Source: Rhexocercosporidium sp. MPI-PUGE-AT-0058 (lineage: Eukaryota; Ascomycota; Leotiomycetes; Helotiales). Taken from it: 64,000 bases of DNA. Of this stretch, positions 11,502 to 23,580 are shown in pieces (positions within the stretch are counted from its first letter, which is position 1; every line of letters begins with the position of its first letter). The notes beneath the pieces are model-generated. The model worked only from the letters and a program-made list of their open reading frames with translations, ran no database searches and was not told where the DNA came from. The DNA is taken from the NCBI GenBank assembly GCA_020746875.1, contig JAGTJL010000002.1:620001-684000 (forward strand). The letters run 5' to 3'. The position numbers and the translations under genes were made by a program.

Positions 11502-14500
11502 TTACAGTAGAGTACCGTCATCGTCCCCAGTAACTTCTCCATCAAGTCTCTCCTCATGGTCTTGAATCTCACTTATGACTCCACCTTCTTCGCCGAAAAG
11601 CGAGGCTTCATCCTCGCCATCGCTGCTTTCGGAGTCATGATCTAGAGCATCCATGCGCACAATGAACTCGTTTTGCATCGAAACTAGCCAGCTGGCCAGA
11701 GCCTTGTCATTGATCGAACCATCTGCAGCTTGCTGTAGCTGCTCTCTCAGACTCTTTACTAGCTGCCTTCTCCTCATCAATGCCTGGGACTTTGAGGATC
11801 TTCGCTTCACCGCTGCCTGGGCTTCGATAGCACTCGACACCCTTTCGGCCACCTGCAGGACATGTGACGGGAGATTCACGACACGGGCAAGCGCAAGACC
11901 ATAATGCTGCTCTTGAACGTAGCCGTTTTGAACTCTGTAAAGCATCTTCATGGCGTTTTCTTCACTGAAATCAACTTCAAGGCGCATGTTTACGACTCCC
12001 TCCTTTTGTTGTAGAATTTGCGCTGCTGAGAGTTAGAGACCACCCATCATAAAACTATACATAAATACCAAGCTCTCGGAAGTGTGTGGCGAAGAAAACG
12101 AAAGCTCCGCTAGCCACTAAAGCTTCTGAGATGCTCAAAGAAATTGCAAGTCCATCTCGATGACTGGTACCGCGACCAAGCTCATCAATGATAGCGAGAC
12201 TTTTGCTGTCAATGTTCCTTGATTGGAAGGATCAGCAGACTGCAAATATTTTAGTGCGATGGCTGACCTCAATATATATGCAGTCTCTCGCATCTCAGAC
12301 GCGAAAGTTGAAACATTAGCCTCAATGCAATCATCCATAGAGACTCGAGCAAAGAGCTGGCTGATCAACGGAAGGATTGCAGACTCGGCTGGCACGAAAC
12401 TACCGACCTGAGCCATAACACACAGGAGAGCAACAGATCGAATGTAGGTACTCTTCCCACTCATGTTGCAGCCAGTGATGATTTGGAAGCGTTTCAGCTC
12501 ACTTGCATAAACGTCGTTGGGTATAAATCTTTCCTTGTGAATCTGTAAGGGAAGTATAAGCATCTGTTACACTTTGAGATATAGCACAATTTCACATACC
12601 CTCTCTCTGATCGGATGACGGCCCTGTGCAATGGCAATACAATTCGTAATCTCTGGCCTCTTGTACTCGGCGTGAGAATTGTGGGTGGTGGCAAGATGTG
12701 CGAAAGAAGCGATCATGTCCAGCATCGCAATACTCTCACAAACCCCGAAAAGGACCGGAATCTGTCCACGGATGTCGTCAATCAATGCTTGGATTGTCTG
12801 ATCACTCATCAGAACAACTTCCTGATGAGAGCCCTCTATTCTCTGGTTCAGCTTCACGAGGTCTAGTGTTTGACACTCGATGATACCCTTCTTCCGAAAT
12901 CGATTTATGAGAATGTCGGGAATGGCCCGATCTTCGAAGTCAGCCTCACGAAACTGCAGGAAATACCGACGAGAGTTGTCATATCGGGTCTCCGCAATCA
13001 TATTGAAGCGTTCTGAGATTTGATCAACATTACGTCAGCTCGGCATGCCTTTGGAAATGACTTACGGTTAATATCTGTGACATGTTGATGCACATCCTCT
13101 GTACTCTCCTTGAAGGTCTGGCGAGCAACATCGAGAAGGCCACTAACTCCCGACTAGACGCCACTCAGCATATCGTCGAGGTGAGAAATGACCCGAATTA
13201 CCTTCACAGCATATGTTCTCTGATTTCGCAAGTCCAAAGGCATTTTCTGATACGTCACATCGTCGTTGATGACATTCTTGATCAAATCCATCGTTGGGAC
13301 AAGGTTTGCTGGCTGAAAATGGTCTTTGATCATACAAAGTAGACCGGACCGAGTACTAGCAAGTGCTTCGAACAATGGGTTGATGTATTGGACGCAGCTC
13401 TTGAGCAGAAGGATTTTGTTGATGGACTGCTCCGACTGTATTATATCGGGTTGAGTTGGAATGACGATCAACTGTGGCTATCAGTTACCGCACAGTATAA
13501 GAAGCTTCTCGGATAAATGCTTCTCAAGTAATACATACACTACTAAGTAGCTTTTCCAAATCCCCGATGGGCCGGAGAGCTGAGCAAATGTTAGCGCGGT
13601 CCATAAAAATGACAATAGGCTTGATGGGCTGACCTTCTCGTATCTGGCGAAACATATCCTCTTTAGTAGATAATTCCTCAACCGAATCATAGCGTGGCGT
13701 GAGGACATCGGCTTGTGTTGAAGGCTGCAATATGTTGCTCCGGAGTAGACGTGACCCCATCGGCGTCAAGGTATGATTCATTATTCCGTACAGACAAGCT
13801 CCCGACTTGGGCCTCTGCAGGTTCTCTATGAGCTCCAACGATCGGATTGTGGCAAGGTCAATCATCATAGATCCTTCAGAGGGTTGGAACTTGATACGGA
13901 GAGAGTGGAACGCGAAAGAGAGAGACATGGTCGAAGAAATGTAGTTCAAAGCCTGGAATTCTTCAAATCAGAAGGGCTTGGCCTGAAAACGAAAGCTTTA
14001 CTGACCGCTGCGAAGCAACAAGTTGCAAAATAGTTGCCCCCTATTGCTACCTTAATCGCACCAATGTCCTCCGTGAAGGCTAGATCTTTGATGTAGTCAA
14101 GTCCAGCTGCTTCCGACCAGTACTTGCGATCAACAGTAATGATCCTGGAGCCAAGAATGTTTTCTTCTACAACAGAGTACATCTTTGACTTCGGATTCGG
14201 CGGACCACTTGCTGAAATGATCAAAATCTCGGTAGGGTCGAAGACATGTAGCTTGTTGATGGTCCTCGCATAGAATTGATTATCACATATCTGACTGAGG
14301 ACTGCCTCTCCAGTTGTAATGTTCACAAATGCGAGTCCGACGGTTGGAGAAATTCCTCTACCTTCACTGATGGCACAAACAATTTGATGACTCTCACCAC
14401 CGCCTATGGCGGATGCAGCTCTTGATCTCGTTCGTCGGATAGTACCTGGACGAGCAGTGCCTGGCCGGCTAGGGTATGCTGAGCTGGGTCGAGCAGTGCT

Positions 14501-14629
14501 TGGCCGTGTTCCGTAAGGGGTCTGCGAAGTTCCATAGGGAGTCTGCGATACTGACGCCAATGATGCTCCTGCAAGCTGGTATGAAGTGGAAACAGAGCTT
14601 AGAGAAGTAGGAGGCCTGGAAGGAGGCAT
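11502..14629 (-). CDS. MSH4: MSH4, meiosis-specific MutS homologue
   Basis: Eight exons on the minus strand: 14629-14006, 13952-13539, 13471-13202, 13153-13066, 13012-12600, 12542-12268, 12217-12069 and 12022-11502. All phases are consistent and give about 917 residues, close to the usual MSH4 size. A Ser/Pro/Thr-rich N terminus (about 1-75) with a repeated SQTPYGT precedes the MutS connector, lever (ALNYISSTMSLSFA) and clamp regions. The ATPase shows Walker A GCNMSGKST (about 627-635), the FASEM region and Walker B LAIIDELGRG followed by THFREL. The MutS mismatch-recognition domain I is absent, as is typical. MSH4 pairs with MSH5 as a clamp that stabilises Holliday-junction intermediates and promotes crossovers. 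Intron 1 uses GTCAGT and intron 7 ends in a tandem NAGNAG acceptor. Confidence 0.93.
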
Positions 14630-15055
14630 TTTGCCCGATGGAACTCGAACGAGCTGTCAATGGTCTATGATGTTAATTTAGGTATCAAGTGGATGTATAT
14701 CAAGATGCCAGCATAGACTGAGCTGATTTCCTCTCCGGGTGGAGGTTGAAGCTTCGGAGATGTTGAAGGTGGTTGAAGGTTGAAGACTAGATGAAAGTTG
14801 GAGTAGAAGTACACGAGATGGGACGAAAGGCTGAGCGATCGAGCACCAGGCGAACGCCAAGCCACGAGGCTGAGATTTTCCCCAAAAATATTTTGGAGAA
14901 CTTTGCGCCTCGCATCCATCCATCCATCCCCCGCTTCAAGGCCGACGAACAGCACCTCAACCTCCGAACACATTGGCACAGCTTCGAAAGTGCTGCTGGC
15001 AAAAAGTTTCATTAGGATCTAAATCTGCCATCATACTTTATCTGCGCAATCCACA
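14630..15055. promoter_or_regulatory. Shared divergent promoter region between MSH4 and RSA4
   Basis: 426 bp separate the two divergent start codons, so both upstream regions must lie here. A CATC tandem repeat occurs at about 14914-14930. No specific operator is recognised. One gene is meiotic and the other is a growth gene, so shared regulation is not implied. Confidence 0.45.
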
Positions 15056-16723
15056 ATGGCAACAGTTCTCCCCCCACCAAGCAAGAGGCAGCGGACTGAC
15101 GCTGCAGAGCGAGCGAGGGAGCAACAGGATATCGAGGAAGTCCCAAGTGATGCGGGCAGTCTGCGCATACAATTCTTCGATGAGACCACTGGTTTGCCTA
15201 TAGGGCAGGGTCCTGTTCTTGTTCCAGTTGCAGATGCGACCCCAAAGAACCTCGAGCTTCTTTTGAACGCTCTATTAGCACATGTGAGCCTTGACAGACG
15301 CCACTTTCCAGTACGGCACTAACAAGACTCAGGATTCTTCCGAAACGATTCCATATCGATTTACCCTCCCAGTTCCAGACAAGAAGACCTCGGAACCGAT
15401 CACGACTGCATTCCCAGCAAATGTATGGAAGACATTGATCAACCCCGGGTTAATTAGCACAGAACAGGTCCAAAACATCTCAGCAGCACCACAAGCCGTT
15501 TTCAGAGTACAAGCTGTCTCAAGATGCGCTTCAACGATACCAGGCCACGGCGAAGCGATCCTAGCGACACAGTTCTCTCCGAGATCTTCTTCGAGAATGG
15601 TATCAGGAAGTGGGGACAATACTGCCAGGATATGGGATTGTGATACAGGAACACCAGTCCACACTTTGAAAGGACATACTAGCTGGGTACTGGCAGTCAG
15701 TTGGTCGCCGGACGACTCGAGAATTGCGACTGGATCTATGGACAATACTGTCCGAATGTGGGATCCCAAGACTGGAAAACAACTTGGAAACCCAATGAAG
15801 GGCCATTCGAAATGGGTGACGAGTCTTGCATGGGAGCCGTACCATTCTCAAAAAACAGGAGAGCCTCGATTGGCATCAGCGTCAAAGGATGCTACGGTCA
15901 GAGTCTGGGCGACAAATCAGCAGACGATCGAGTTGGTATTGAGTGGGCATAAAGGCTCGGTTTCTTGCGTTAAGTGGGGGGCAACTGGATTCATTTACAC
16001 AGGATCTCACGACAAGACCGTAAAGGTATGGAATGCCAAGGATGGAACACTCGCGCATTCGCTCAATGCACATGCACATTGGGTAAATCATCTCGCATTA
16101 TCAACAGATTTTGTCATTCGAACCGCATACCACGACCACACTGGAAAAATACCAGCCACAGACGAAGAGAAAGTTGCAAAAGCAGAAGAGAGATTCTTGA
16201 AGGCAGCGACCATACAAGGTGAGGTTATCGAGAGGCTCGTTTCTGCAAGTGATGATTTTACGATGTACCTGTGGGAGCCAGCAAAGGGAACCAAGCCAGT
16301 AGCGAGAATGCTGGGTCATCAGAAACAGGTCAATCACGTCACATTTTCTCCTGATGGGCTACTGATTGCCTCCTCTGGCTTCGATAACCACACTAAACTC
16401 TGGAATGCAAGAGATGGGAAGTTCATCAATACATTGAGAGGTCATGTTGCGCCAGTCTACCAATGTGCTTTCAGCCCAGATTCGAGATTGCTGGTTACTG
16501 GAAGTAAAGACACTACACTCAAGGTCTGGGATATGCGGACGCAGAAATTATCTGCAGGTAGGCAGCTACCTCTCTCCGGGTATATAAACGATGAACGTAC
16601 TAACATTTCACTACAGATCTTCCTGGGCATCAAGATGAGGTATATGCAGTAGACTGGAGTCCCGACGGGCAGAAGGTTGGAAGTGGAGGGAAGGATAAAG
16701 CTGTGCGTATTTGGAGACATTAG
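15056..16723 (+). CDS. RSA4: Ribosome assembly protein RSA4 / Notchless (NLE1)
   Basis: Three exons, 15056-15283, 15333-16557 and 16617-16723, about 519 residues (yeast Rsa4 is of similar size). The N-terminal NLE domain (about 30-120; LRIQFFDETTGLP, IPYRFTLPVP) precedes a WD40 beta-propeller. The repeats include GHGEAILATQFSP, LKGHTSWVLAVSWSPDD, LSGHKGSVSCVKW, LGHQKQVNHVTFSPDG and LRGHVAPVYQCAFSPD. The final exon gives the diagnostic ending DLPGHQDEVYAVDWSPDG...KDKAVRIWRH, which confirms the last splice. Rsa4 sits on nuclear pre-60S particles, and the Rea1/Mdn1 AAA motor pulls on its NLE domain to drive maturation. It is transcribed divergently from MSH4. Confidence 0.95.
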
Positions 16724-17361
16724 CGTAAAGTGATGCTATACCATGTTTTCCTCTTGCACTGTGTTAAGTTCTTGATTTCCGTCTCCTTAATGTGAGTACA
16801 TGCTAGAACCTTCACATGGAATCGATCTGTGTAAAATGACATCTAAATCGAGAAGCGTTGGCGACAGGATATTCAAAAAGCGGAGCTCATTTCACTCCAT
16901 TCACTACAGCCTACCAATTTTCTAACTCCTTTCTCCTCATATTTTTCCGCGACTGTTTTCTCCTCCTACTCAATAGATCCACCATATTAGCAGCTATGCC
17001 ATCTCTTCAAACTACTGCGGCCGCTCATCTTACAGCTAATAAAAAATCGGAGTCTTCTCGAGGCCTCATATTCACCCCTCTCCATAGAAAGCTCCACTAC
17101 TTAACCTGTAGTTCCCTCGCTTAAGACCTGACTCTTTTACACCACCACTTCCTCATTAGCTGATCAACTTCAATAACTTCCTGCTATCGGCTCTCGAATG
17201 ACGGGTGCTCTTACTTTGAGCTGTTTTCTACTATCAACCAAACTCATATCTCAGAGCGCATCCCATCATCAACCAAATCCTCCACAACTCTAGCATCTCG
17301 TCCCTCATACAATAGCATCGTCCTAGATTAAATTTCAGAAGCACGATTCTCAACACGTGCA
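16724..17361. other. Intergenic region upstream of BTB paralogue C
   Basis: About 640 bp, pyrimidine-rich towards the next start. No supported gene; the short open frames have no family resemblance. Confidence 0.4.
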
Positions 17362-18142
17362 ATGTCTACCAGCGCGTCGCAGCCAAAGGTGGTTGCTGAT
17401 CTGAGTCAGGATCCCATCCGCAAGGAACCTCGACAAAAGCAAAAGCGTCCAAAACCCAGCTTTGCGTAGGTTCTGATATTCCTAAAAATGGCCAAGACTG
17501 TATGCTGACTCTCGAGGCTCCAGAAACCCTGTCACGCTCGTCACCTTTCTCATTGGACCCAAAGATGACCTTACCAAGTTTGTCATTCACAAGGAGTTTG
17601 CATGCTACCACTCACCGGTGCTTGATGCTGCTTTCAATGGCGACTTCGTCGAGGGTCAGACCCAAACATACCGGCTGGAGGATGTATCTGCCAGTGCATT
17701 CCGGCTTTTCTCTCAGTGGATCTATACCAGGAAGTTGGAACTCCTCCAAATGAGCTCTAAGGTTAAAGATATCACCGACTCCACCCCTGACCCGTATCTG
17801 CAGCAAGATATGGACCTTGCCATGCTCTGGATTCTAGCCGACAAATTCGCCATGCCAAGGTTGCAGAACGGTGTCATTCTCTGCATGAACCATGTCTCTA
17901 ATTCCTTGCAAAGACTTCCTCAAAAAACTTTCCACTACATCTACGAAAATACAACACCTGGTAGTCCGCTCCGGAAAATGACCATTTACCAGTGTGCCAC
18001 GGAGACAGCCGCTTCCTTCTTCGAAGACACCTATGATTTTCCCATCCAGTTGTTGGCAGATGTCACCCAGTTCCTCATTAAGGGGAAACAACCAAACAGT
18101 TTCCCACTCTTGTTAAGCAAGGACTACTGCGTACCCCTTTGA
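17362..18142 (+). CDS. BTB/POZ-domain protein (paralogue C, no Cys/His tail)
   Basis: Two exons: 17362-17465 and 17524-18142, phase 2, about 240 residues. The acceptor at 17523 is chosen because it restores the BTB entry NPVTLVTFLIGP, matching paralogue A at 6772. The N terminus is polar and basic (RQKQKRPKP). The BTB core contains KFVIHKEFACYHSPVLDAAFNGDF and LFSQWIYTRK. The second half contains LWILADKFAMPRLQNG and the signature YENTTPGSPLRKM. No C-x2-H-x-H tail is present. With paralogue A it forms a sub-pair. Function is unknown beyond probable protein-protein interaction through BTB. Confidence 0.82.
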
Positions 18143-19703
18143 AGGCTGGCGTTGAGATCCGAGCTATGCGGCCCTTGTGCGTGGAGGCATGTTCATTTGC
18201 AGAAGGTGCGGGGATATGGTATCTACGAACTACGAATCATTGGGCTTTCGTTCCAACTTTTGGTTCGAAATTGCTAATGAGCAGAGGTATGGGGGTTGGG
18301 CTGTGGGATGGAAATGCCCTTAAGCTTCGACGAGGGGCAGAATTTCCGGTAGCCGAATGAGACTTGGATATCATTTTAGTTACTCACTTTTGCGCTACAA
18401 AGATCAGAAGTAGAACTACTTAAAGCAACTCATCTCAGATTGTTATACTATTTTTCTCAGTATTAATCAAGTATGAGAGACAAATGTTTCGGAGTAATGT
18501 GGGAGAGGCTTTGAGCAATAGCCGCAATTTTCAGCGTTAGAAGCTAAATAATCAGCTACTTCTGGCTGCGCTACCATCGGAGAAAGCACCTAGCCCTAGA
18601 AGACTTGTTACCCATGAAATGCGCAAGACTAATTTCTAATCCACTCTTCTATAAGCGACGCTAACTATTTTGAGGTCTATTGCCTTCTCGATTAGCCACA
18701 TCTACCCAAAGATACTTTCATTGTGTACAAATATCTCCATCTACCAGCATGAAAATAAAAGCCGCAGCCCATTTCGCGAATGAGCACAAGATCCATGGAA
18801 AATTCGTGAGAATAAAATTTCGGAATGAGGGGAGTGCTTAGAAGGGTTTTGAAGCCCTGATGGGCACCAAGGATTCTGTTGGTATCACTCCGAAGAGAAG
18901 GGAAGAGATTCGTGTGGGACTATGTGTCAGCAAACTTCTTATTACACTAGATAGATGTTTGTGCTCGTCGATGAAGCTGAATACGGAAGTTGAGGGTAAG
19001 CCGCGCTTGTATCGGGTGAGCATCAGTAAATAATTGTGAGGTAGATCTTGCAGGTGTACCTAATGGCTTGAATATTGAGAATAAAGATACCGACATGGTG
19101 CAGATAACATTGGCGCCGATCGCTGTGCCACAGTTTGATATTAATGGTCCTGTGGGGGTGATGTAGAACCGGGACTCTCGATTCCGAGATCCTCTGAGCC
19201 GTTCGGATATTCACCCTTAAACTTAAAGTATACCATTACAATATCTAAAGTCAATGAAAAGCCTTACTTTATATTCTATTCCATCATAGCCAAGTCAAAG
19301 TGATGTGATAATGGTAAGGAACAATGTTCCGTAGCAGATGCATCCTTTTGGGACTTAGTTTCTCATTCTTTTTGGGAAGTTGAAGATTCTCATTTGTCAC
19401 GACTACAATAGCAGATATAGAACTCTCTCACTCGTGCCTTCCTATGATATTTAAAATATATTTGCTACGACGTCATCTTTGTGTTGCTTTTTCGATTGGA
19501 GTGTTCATGTTCTGTTCTGAGGCTATTGGGCCGAGGATTCACTTTCGATATAGTTTTCAAAGAAGAATTGAATGGCGCTAACAACTACAAAATTCGCGAC
19601 TTCCTCGCCTTTGCATCTTTAAAATCTTCATCTTACAATTCATCGAGGCATTGAGACAACAAAACAAACAAAAGTTCAAGAATTCGACGCAAAAGAGTCC
19701 AAG
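18143..19703. other. Intergenic region without a recognisable gene
   Basis: About 1.56 kb, AT-leaning. I found neither exon-like segments with BTB resemblance nor RNA genes. Confidence 0.45.
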
Positions 19704-20528
19704 ATGCCACCAAGAGCTGCAGCTGAAGAGCCTGGCCAGTAAGCAGAATCCTTTTTTTTTTGAATGAGAAGATAAGCTTATTAGCTTTCTAGGAGACTCG
19801 GACACGAAGTCGTCATAATTGAAGTCGGACATAAATGCAAACGATTTTCAGTCCACAAGAAGCTCCTCCAATTATCAGCACCATTCTTCGACAAGGGCTT
19901 CCAAGAAGACTGTTTCAGAGAGGGCTTCGAGGGCGTCCTGTACCTGCCAGAAGATCATCCCGGAGCTCTTGGCTTGTTCATCAAGTGGATCCACCGAATG
20001 ACGCTCCCGAGTGGCAACAGTCAAAGCTACGTCAATGCCTTGTATCACCTCTGGATCTTTGCTAAGAAGCTCTGCCTCCCAACGTCCGCCTTGAAGGATA
20101 CAATTATAGACAAGATCCAAGATGTCTCCAACAATTACAACCTCGAGCCTAGCTCTGCAATGGTACGAATGGTATTCGACAAGACGGCAAAAAATTCTAA
20201 CTTAAGACTCTACTGCATCGACGTCATCGCCTTCTCGCTCCTGCTGAAACCTGAGTTGAGAAGGACGGGCCCGGATGCCAAGCGCTTGGAGGAGATTCTG
20301 GATGATGAGCTTGAACAGGTATATGAGATGACGACGGGACACCCTGATATGTTCAAAGACTTATTCTATAAGGCTATCGGCTTTATGAAGATGAACAATC
20401 TATCAGATCCCCGTGTGAGATACAGATTGGGTATGCAGGGCCAATGCGGGTATCATGAGCATTCTGAGAAGGGAGATTGTCACTTTGCTCAAGGGGCACT
20501 ACCACCATTCATTCGAGATGTCGAGTAG
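19704..20528 (+). CDS. BTB/POZ protein with C-terminal Cys/His tail (paralogue D)
   Basis: Two exons: a 35-nt first exon 19704-19738 and 19793-20528, phase 2, about 256 residues. The BTB core begins at the splice: HEVVIIEVGHKCKRFSVHKK, then FFDKGFQEDCF, LYLPEDHPGALGLFIKWIH. The helical part has LWIFAKKLCLPTSALKDTIID and FDKTAKNSNLRLY. The tail is CGYHEHSEKGDCHF at about residues 230-243, with C-x2-H-x-H-x5-C spacing. The 35-nt first exon is the same length as in paralogues K and L, which shows common descent. Zinc binding by the tail is inference only. Confidence 0.83.
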
Positions 20529-20990
20529 GACGTTTGAGTGACGAGTGATAGGAAGGCTCCTCTTAAAATTAATTTATCTTTGATGGTGGAAGGGGCTGGG
20601 GTGATATGCGACCAGAGCGGCTAGGGAGAGACACCGGGTGCTCTCAGTGGTTGTGGACCTCTTATCATGCACAAACTTCGTCAGCACTTTTGATTGCAGC
20701 GCTTTGATCCCAACAAATGGTAATGGTTTAAAAGTGTGATAGAAAATCATATTATAAAACAAACTAAAAGTTATTTTTCTTACGACTGTAACAAATCTTG
20801 AAGTATCATCCTAATGTCTCTGTCAAATTGTCGACGAAATATACTTGTGTCGTACTGGGATAGATACTTAGTCCGTTCAGCGTGAAACTCGACAGCTCAT
20901 ATCGAGTAGCCCCTCAAAAACCCACGGATAAATGTTAGCATGCCCCCACTGCCCTCCAATCTGATCTCCTGTGGACCAGAACTTTCAAGG
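20529..20990. other. Intergenic region up to the transposon
   Basis: About 460 bp with no supported gene. It ends at the left terminal inverted repeat of the transposon at 20991. Confidence 0.4.
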
Positions 20991-21034
20991 TATCCCAAGA
21001 TGTGGCAGTCCCTCTTTTAGCGTCTTGGCGGCAA
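20991..21034 (+). repeat. Left terminal inverted repeat of the transposon
   Basis: Imperfect inverted repeat of 22984-23030. The outer 19 bp are identical, then there is a 5-7 nt difference and a second matching block of about 18 bp. Confidence 0.85.
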
Positions 21035-21102
21035 CCCTATCAAAATGTAGGTAAACAAAGCATGTAAACAACTCAAATAATTATCATTAATTGTTATATA
21101 AA

Positions 21103-22932
21103 ATGCCACCAAAAGCTATGCAACAAGTTGTCGCAGATTCCATAGATTTTACTACGACACGCCTTAACTTAGATCTCGTGACAAAAATTGGTTCGGGCTT
21201 CATACTTATGGATTTGCCTTCTTTTCGCTCACGTGTTAACCTATCACCACATATTAAGCCTATCGACGCATGGGAGATATTCTTATTGTTTTTCCTAGAG
21301 GAACAAATGCGGATTATATGTAATAATATTAATAGTCGAAAAGAGAGGGAATATTAAGAGAGATTTGAGTCGAATAAAGTGCTTGCGTATGTTCGGATAA
21401 ATGACTGGAAACCTATGACCCTCGCTGAAGCCTATGGATACATTAGAATACGTATATATATCGGTATCCATAAAGAAAACAAAGCTAAAGGGTACTGGAA
21501 ACTAGGGGACCTCGTATGGCCGGATCATACCCTGACAGCTATTATGAGCCTTCGGAGGTTTAAGGCATTACATACCTCATTCCGACTCTATACCTTTGAT
21601 CCGGATCACGATTTTGAAGCTATATTTGATCGTGTAAGTGTAATATTTAATAATCCGGGACTTATTCTAATGAATATTTAGCTAGAACCGTTGAATACTC
21701 ATATTCGAAAAACCTCTTATAAGCTGTGGATCCCCGGGAGAGATATTGCAGTAGATGAGGCTATGTCACGCTACTAGGGCCGCTCGAAGGATACATTAAA
21801 GATCCCAGGGAAGTCGATTGATCGGGGTTATAAGATCTAGGTCTTAGTAGATTAGGGCTTCTTTTACGACTGGGTTTTCTACCGGAAAGGTACGAAAAAG
21901 AATGATCCGGATCGAGGAAAGCTTAGTTCATGGAAGGTCCTTCAACTTAAGGCTTTTGGCACTAATACATCTTCAGCTGTCGTAGTACACTTGATGGAGA
22001 GGCTCCCGAATTAAGGCAAAGGCAACGTCGTTTACTTTAATAACTTGTTTACAAATATTAAGCTCTTACGGTATGGTAAAGAGCGTGGCTAGGGAGCCAC
22101 AGGCACGTGTATAGCCAAAAGTGGTATCTTTAAGCGTTTTTTACAAATGAAAGCCGAAGATACAAAGAAGGATGAAATCCCTTGGGGTACGCTTTACACG
22201 GAAGCTATCGAAGACAACTTGATTAATATGATAGCGTGGAAAGACAATGCTTTAGTGCTTTCGATATCGACATATTCTGATGCGTAACGAAAGATCATGA
22301 GATTACGTAGACGGCCTTCCGAAACCTCTACTTTAGCAAAAACAGCTTGTATACCTTTCGGGAAATACGCTCGCGCTTGGCTTAAGATTCCTGAGTACGA
22401 AAACGATTATAACTACTAAATGGGTGCTGTGGATCGAGGTAATCAACTTAAAAAGCCAAATTCTATGCAGCGAATCTGTAAGATGGGTGGCCAGCAATCA
22501 TTAGTTAGGTGGACCAAAGATACGGCAATTACTAACGCATATAAGCTTAGTTATCACTCGGAAGTGCCTAAAAGAGAGCGGTGGACTGATCAAACCGAGT
22601 TTAGAACGGAGCTCGTTCGCCGATGTTTCGCTTTTGCTAAAGAAAGCCATCGAAAACGCAAAAGATCTGAAATCTTCGTTGTCGACGAGGCAGAGGGAGG
22701 AGGAGAGCATGCTTTAGAGCGAATGGAGTACTTTAAAGAGTGTGTTATATGCCTTAAAGAGGGTGTATCCCGGGTGGTAAAGAGGAAGATTTTGGAAGAG
22801 CTTTTAACGAATATTTCACTAAATGTTAAGGGATCTGGATGTAAAAAGAAGTCTATATTTGGCTGTAAAGTCTATATGGTCTCACTATGTAAAGATAGCA
22901 CTTGCTTTGCCCGGTATTATAGCATAAAATAG
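21103..22932 (+). pseudogene. piggyBac-type (DDE_Tnp_1_7) transposase, nonsense-mutated
   Basis: One reading frame runs from the ATG at 21103 to the TAG at 22932 with no frameshift, but it is interrupted by about nine in-frame stops, all TAA or TAG. Recognisable order: SFRSRVNLSPHIKPIDAWEIF, WPDHTLTAIMSLRRF, IAVDEAMSRY followed by a stop and GRSKDT, GFFYDWVFYRKGTK, NVVYFNNLFTN, MGAVDRGNQL and a Cys-rich C-terminal end (CVICLKEG...SLCKDSTCFARY) like the piggyBac zinc-binding tail. Each stop can be explained by one C-to-T or G-to-A transition of a Gln or Trp codon, which fits RIP. It cannot encode a working transposase. Confidence 0.82.
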
Positions 22933-22983
22933 AGATGTTGTGATCTGAGTCTGAATACCCTCGATTTTTAGTGAGGAAAATGC

Positions 22984-23030
22984 TTGCCAAGGCGCTAAAA
23001 GAGGTAAGCGAACTGCCACATCTTGGGATA
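22984..23030 (-). repeat. Right terminal inverted repeat of the transposon
   Basis: Reverse-complement partner of 20991-21034. It ends CTGCCACATCTTGGGATA. Confidence 0.85.
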
Positions 23031-23580
23031 GAAAATCACTACATATTCGCTTAACCTCGGCTAAACTCTCGGCGGGTCAACAAAACACAAGAATGAAAAA
23101 GAATGAACTGCAGACGTTCCAATCAGTTGTCCTAAGTAAAGATAGATATGATGGCTGAAAGTTACATGGATCATGGATCATAAAAGTGGCAGTCATCCAG
23201 TATGGTACAGTGAAGGCAAAGAAAATTCTTTTTCGTGCTGGTGGGAACGCTAATATTCGGCAGTGCTTCACTTTGATTGACTAATTCTCTAGCTTGCATC
23301 AATATGTAAAGAGGTGGACTGGTATAAAGCTGCTAAGTCCTTCCGTTACTACCGTGTTACCTTCTTCTGCTCGATCTCAGGGACAACGACAGCCAAGTCC
23401 AAACACGCTGCTCCCAAACTCGGCCTGCCCCCTCACGCACAACAGGAAGGGCCTCATTCGAGATTTGAGGGCGAAACCTGACGTCTGCATACAGTTTTGT
23501 GTCTCCTATCTCTCATCGATCAATTCTACGGCCACACAGACACTCTCTAGAATACCGACTGCCCTCATACTCGAGTTGTC
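23031..23580. other. Intergenic region upstream of BTB pseudogene E
   Basis: About 550 bp. No gene is supported. Confidence 0.4.

Larger units (their letters stand above)
20991..23030 (+). mobile_element. piggyBac-like DNA transposon, RIP-inactivated
   Basis: About 2.04 kb, bounded by terminal inverted repeats. The left end, 20991-21034, begins TATCCCAAGATGTGGCAGT. The right end, 22984-23030, ends with the exact reverse complement of those 19 bases, and the inner parts share CCTCTTTTAGCG...CTTGGC as well. A small indel separates the two blocks. Inside lies one transposase frame broken by stops. The terminal TA/TA may be the target duplication; the TTAA expected of piggyBac is not present at either edge. 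Confidence 0.8.

Noticed and set aside
14665..15012. Minus-strand ORF of 115 codons in the MSH4/RSA4 promoter
   Set aside because: Lies upstream of the MSH4 start on the same strand, with no motif. Most likely leader or promoter sequence.
21091..21102. Upstream non-ATG start for the transposase frame
   Set aside because: The ATG at 21103 gives the natural start MPPKAMQQ; the extension begins with a TTG codon.
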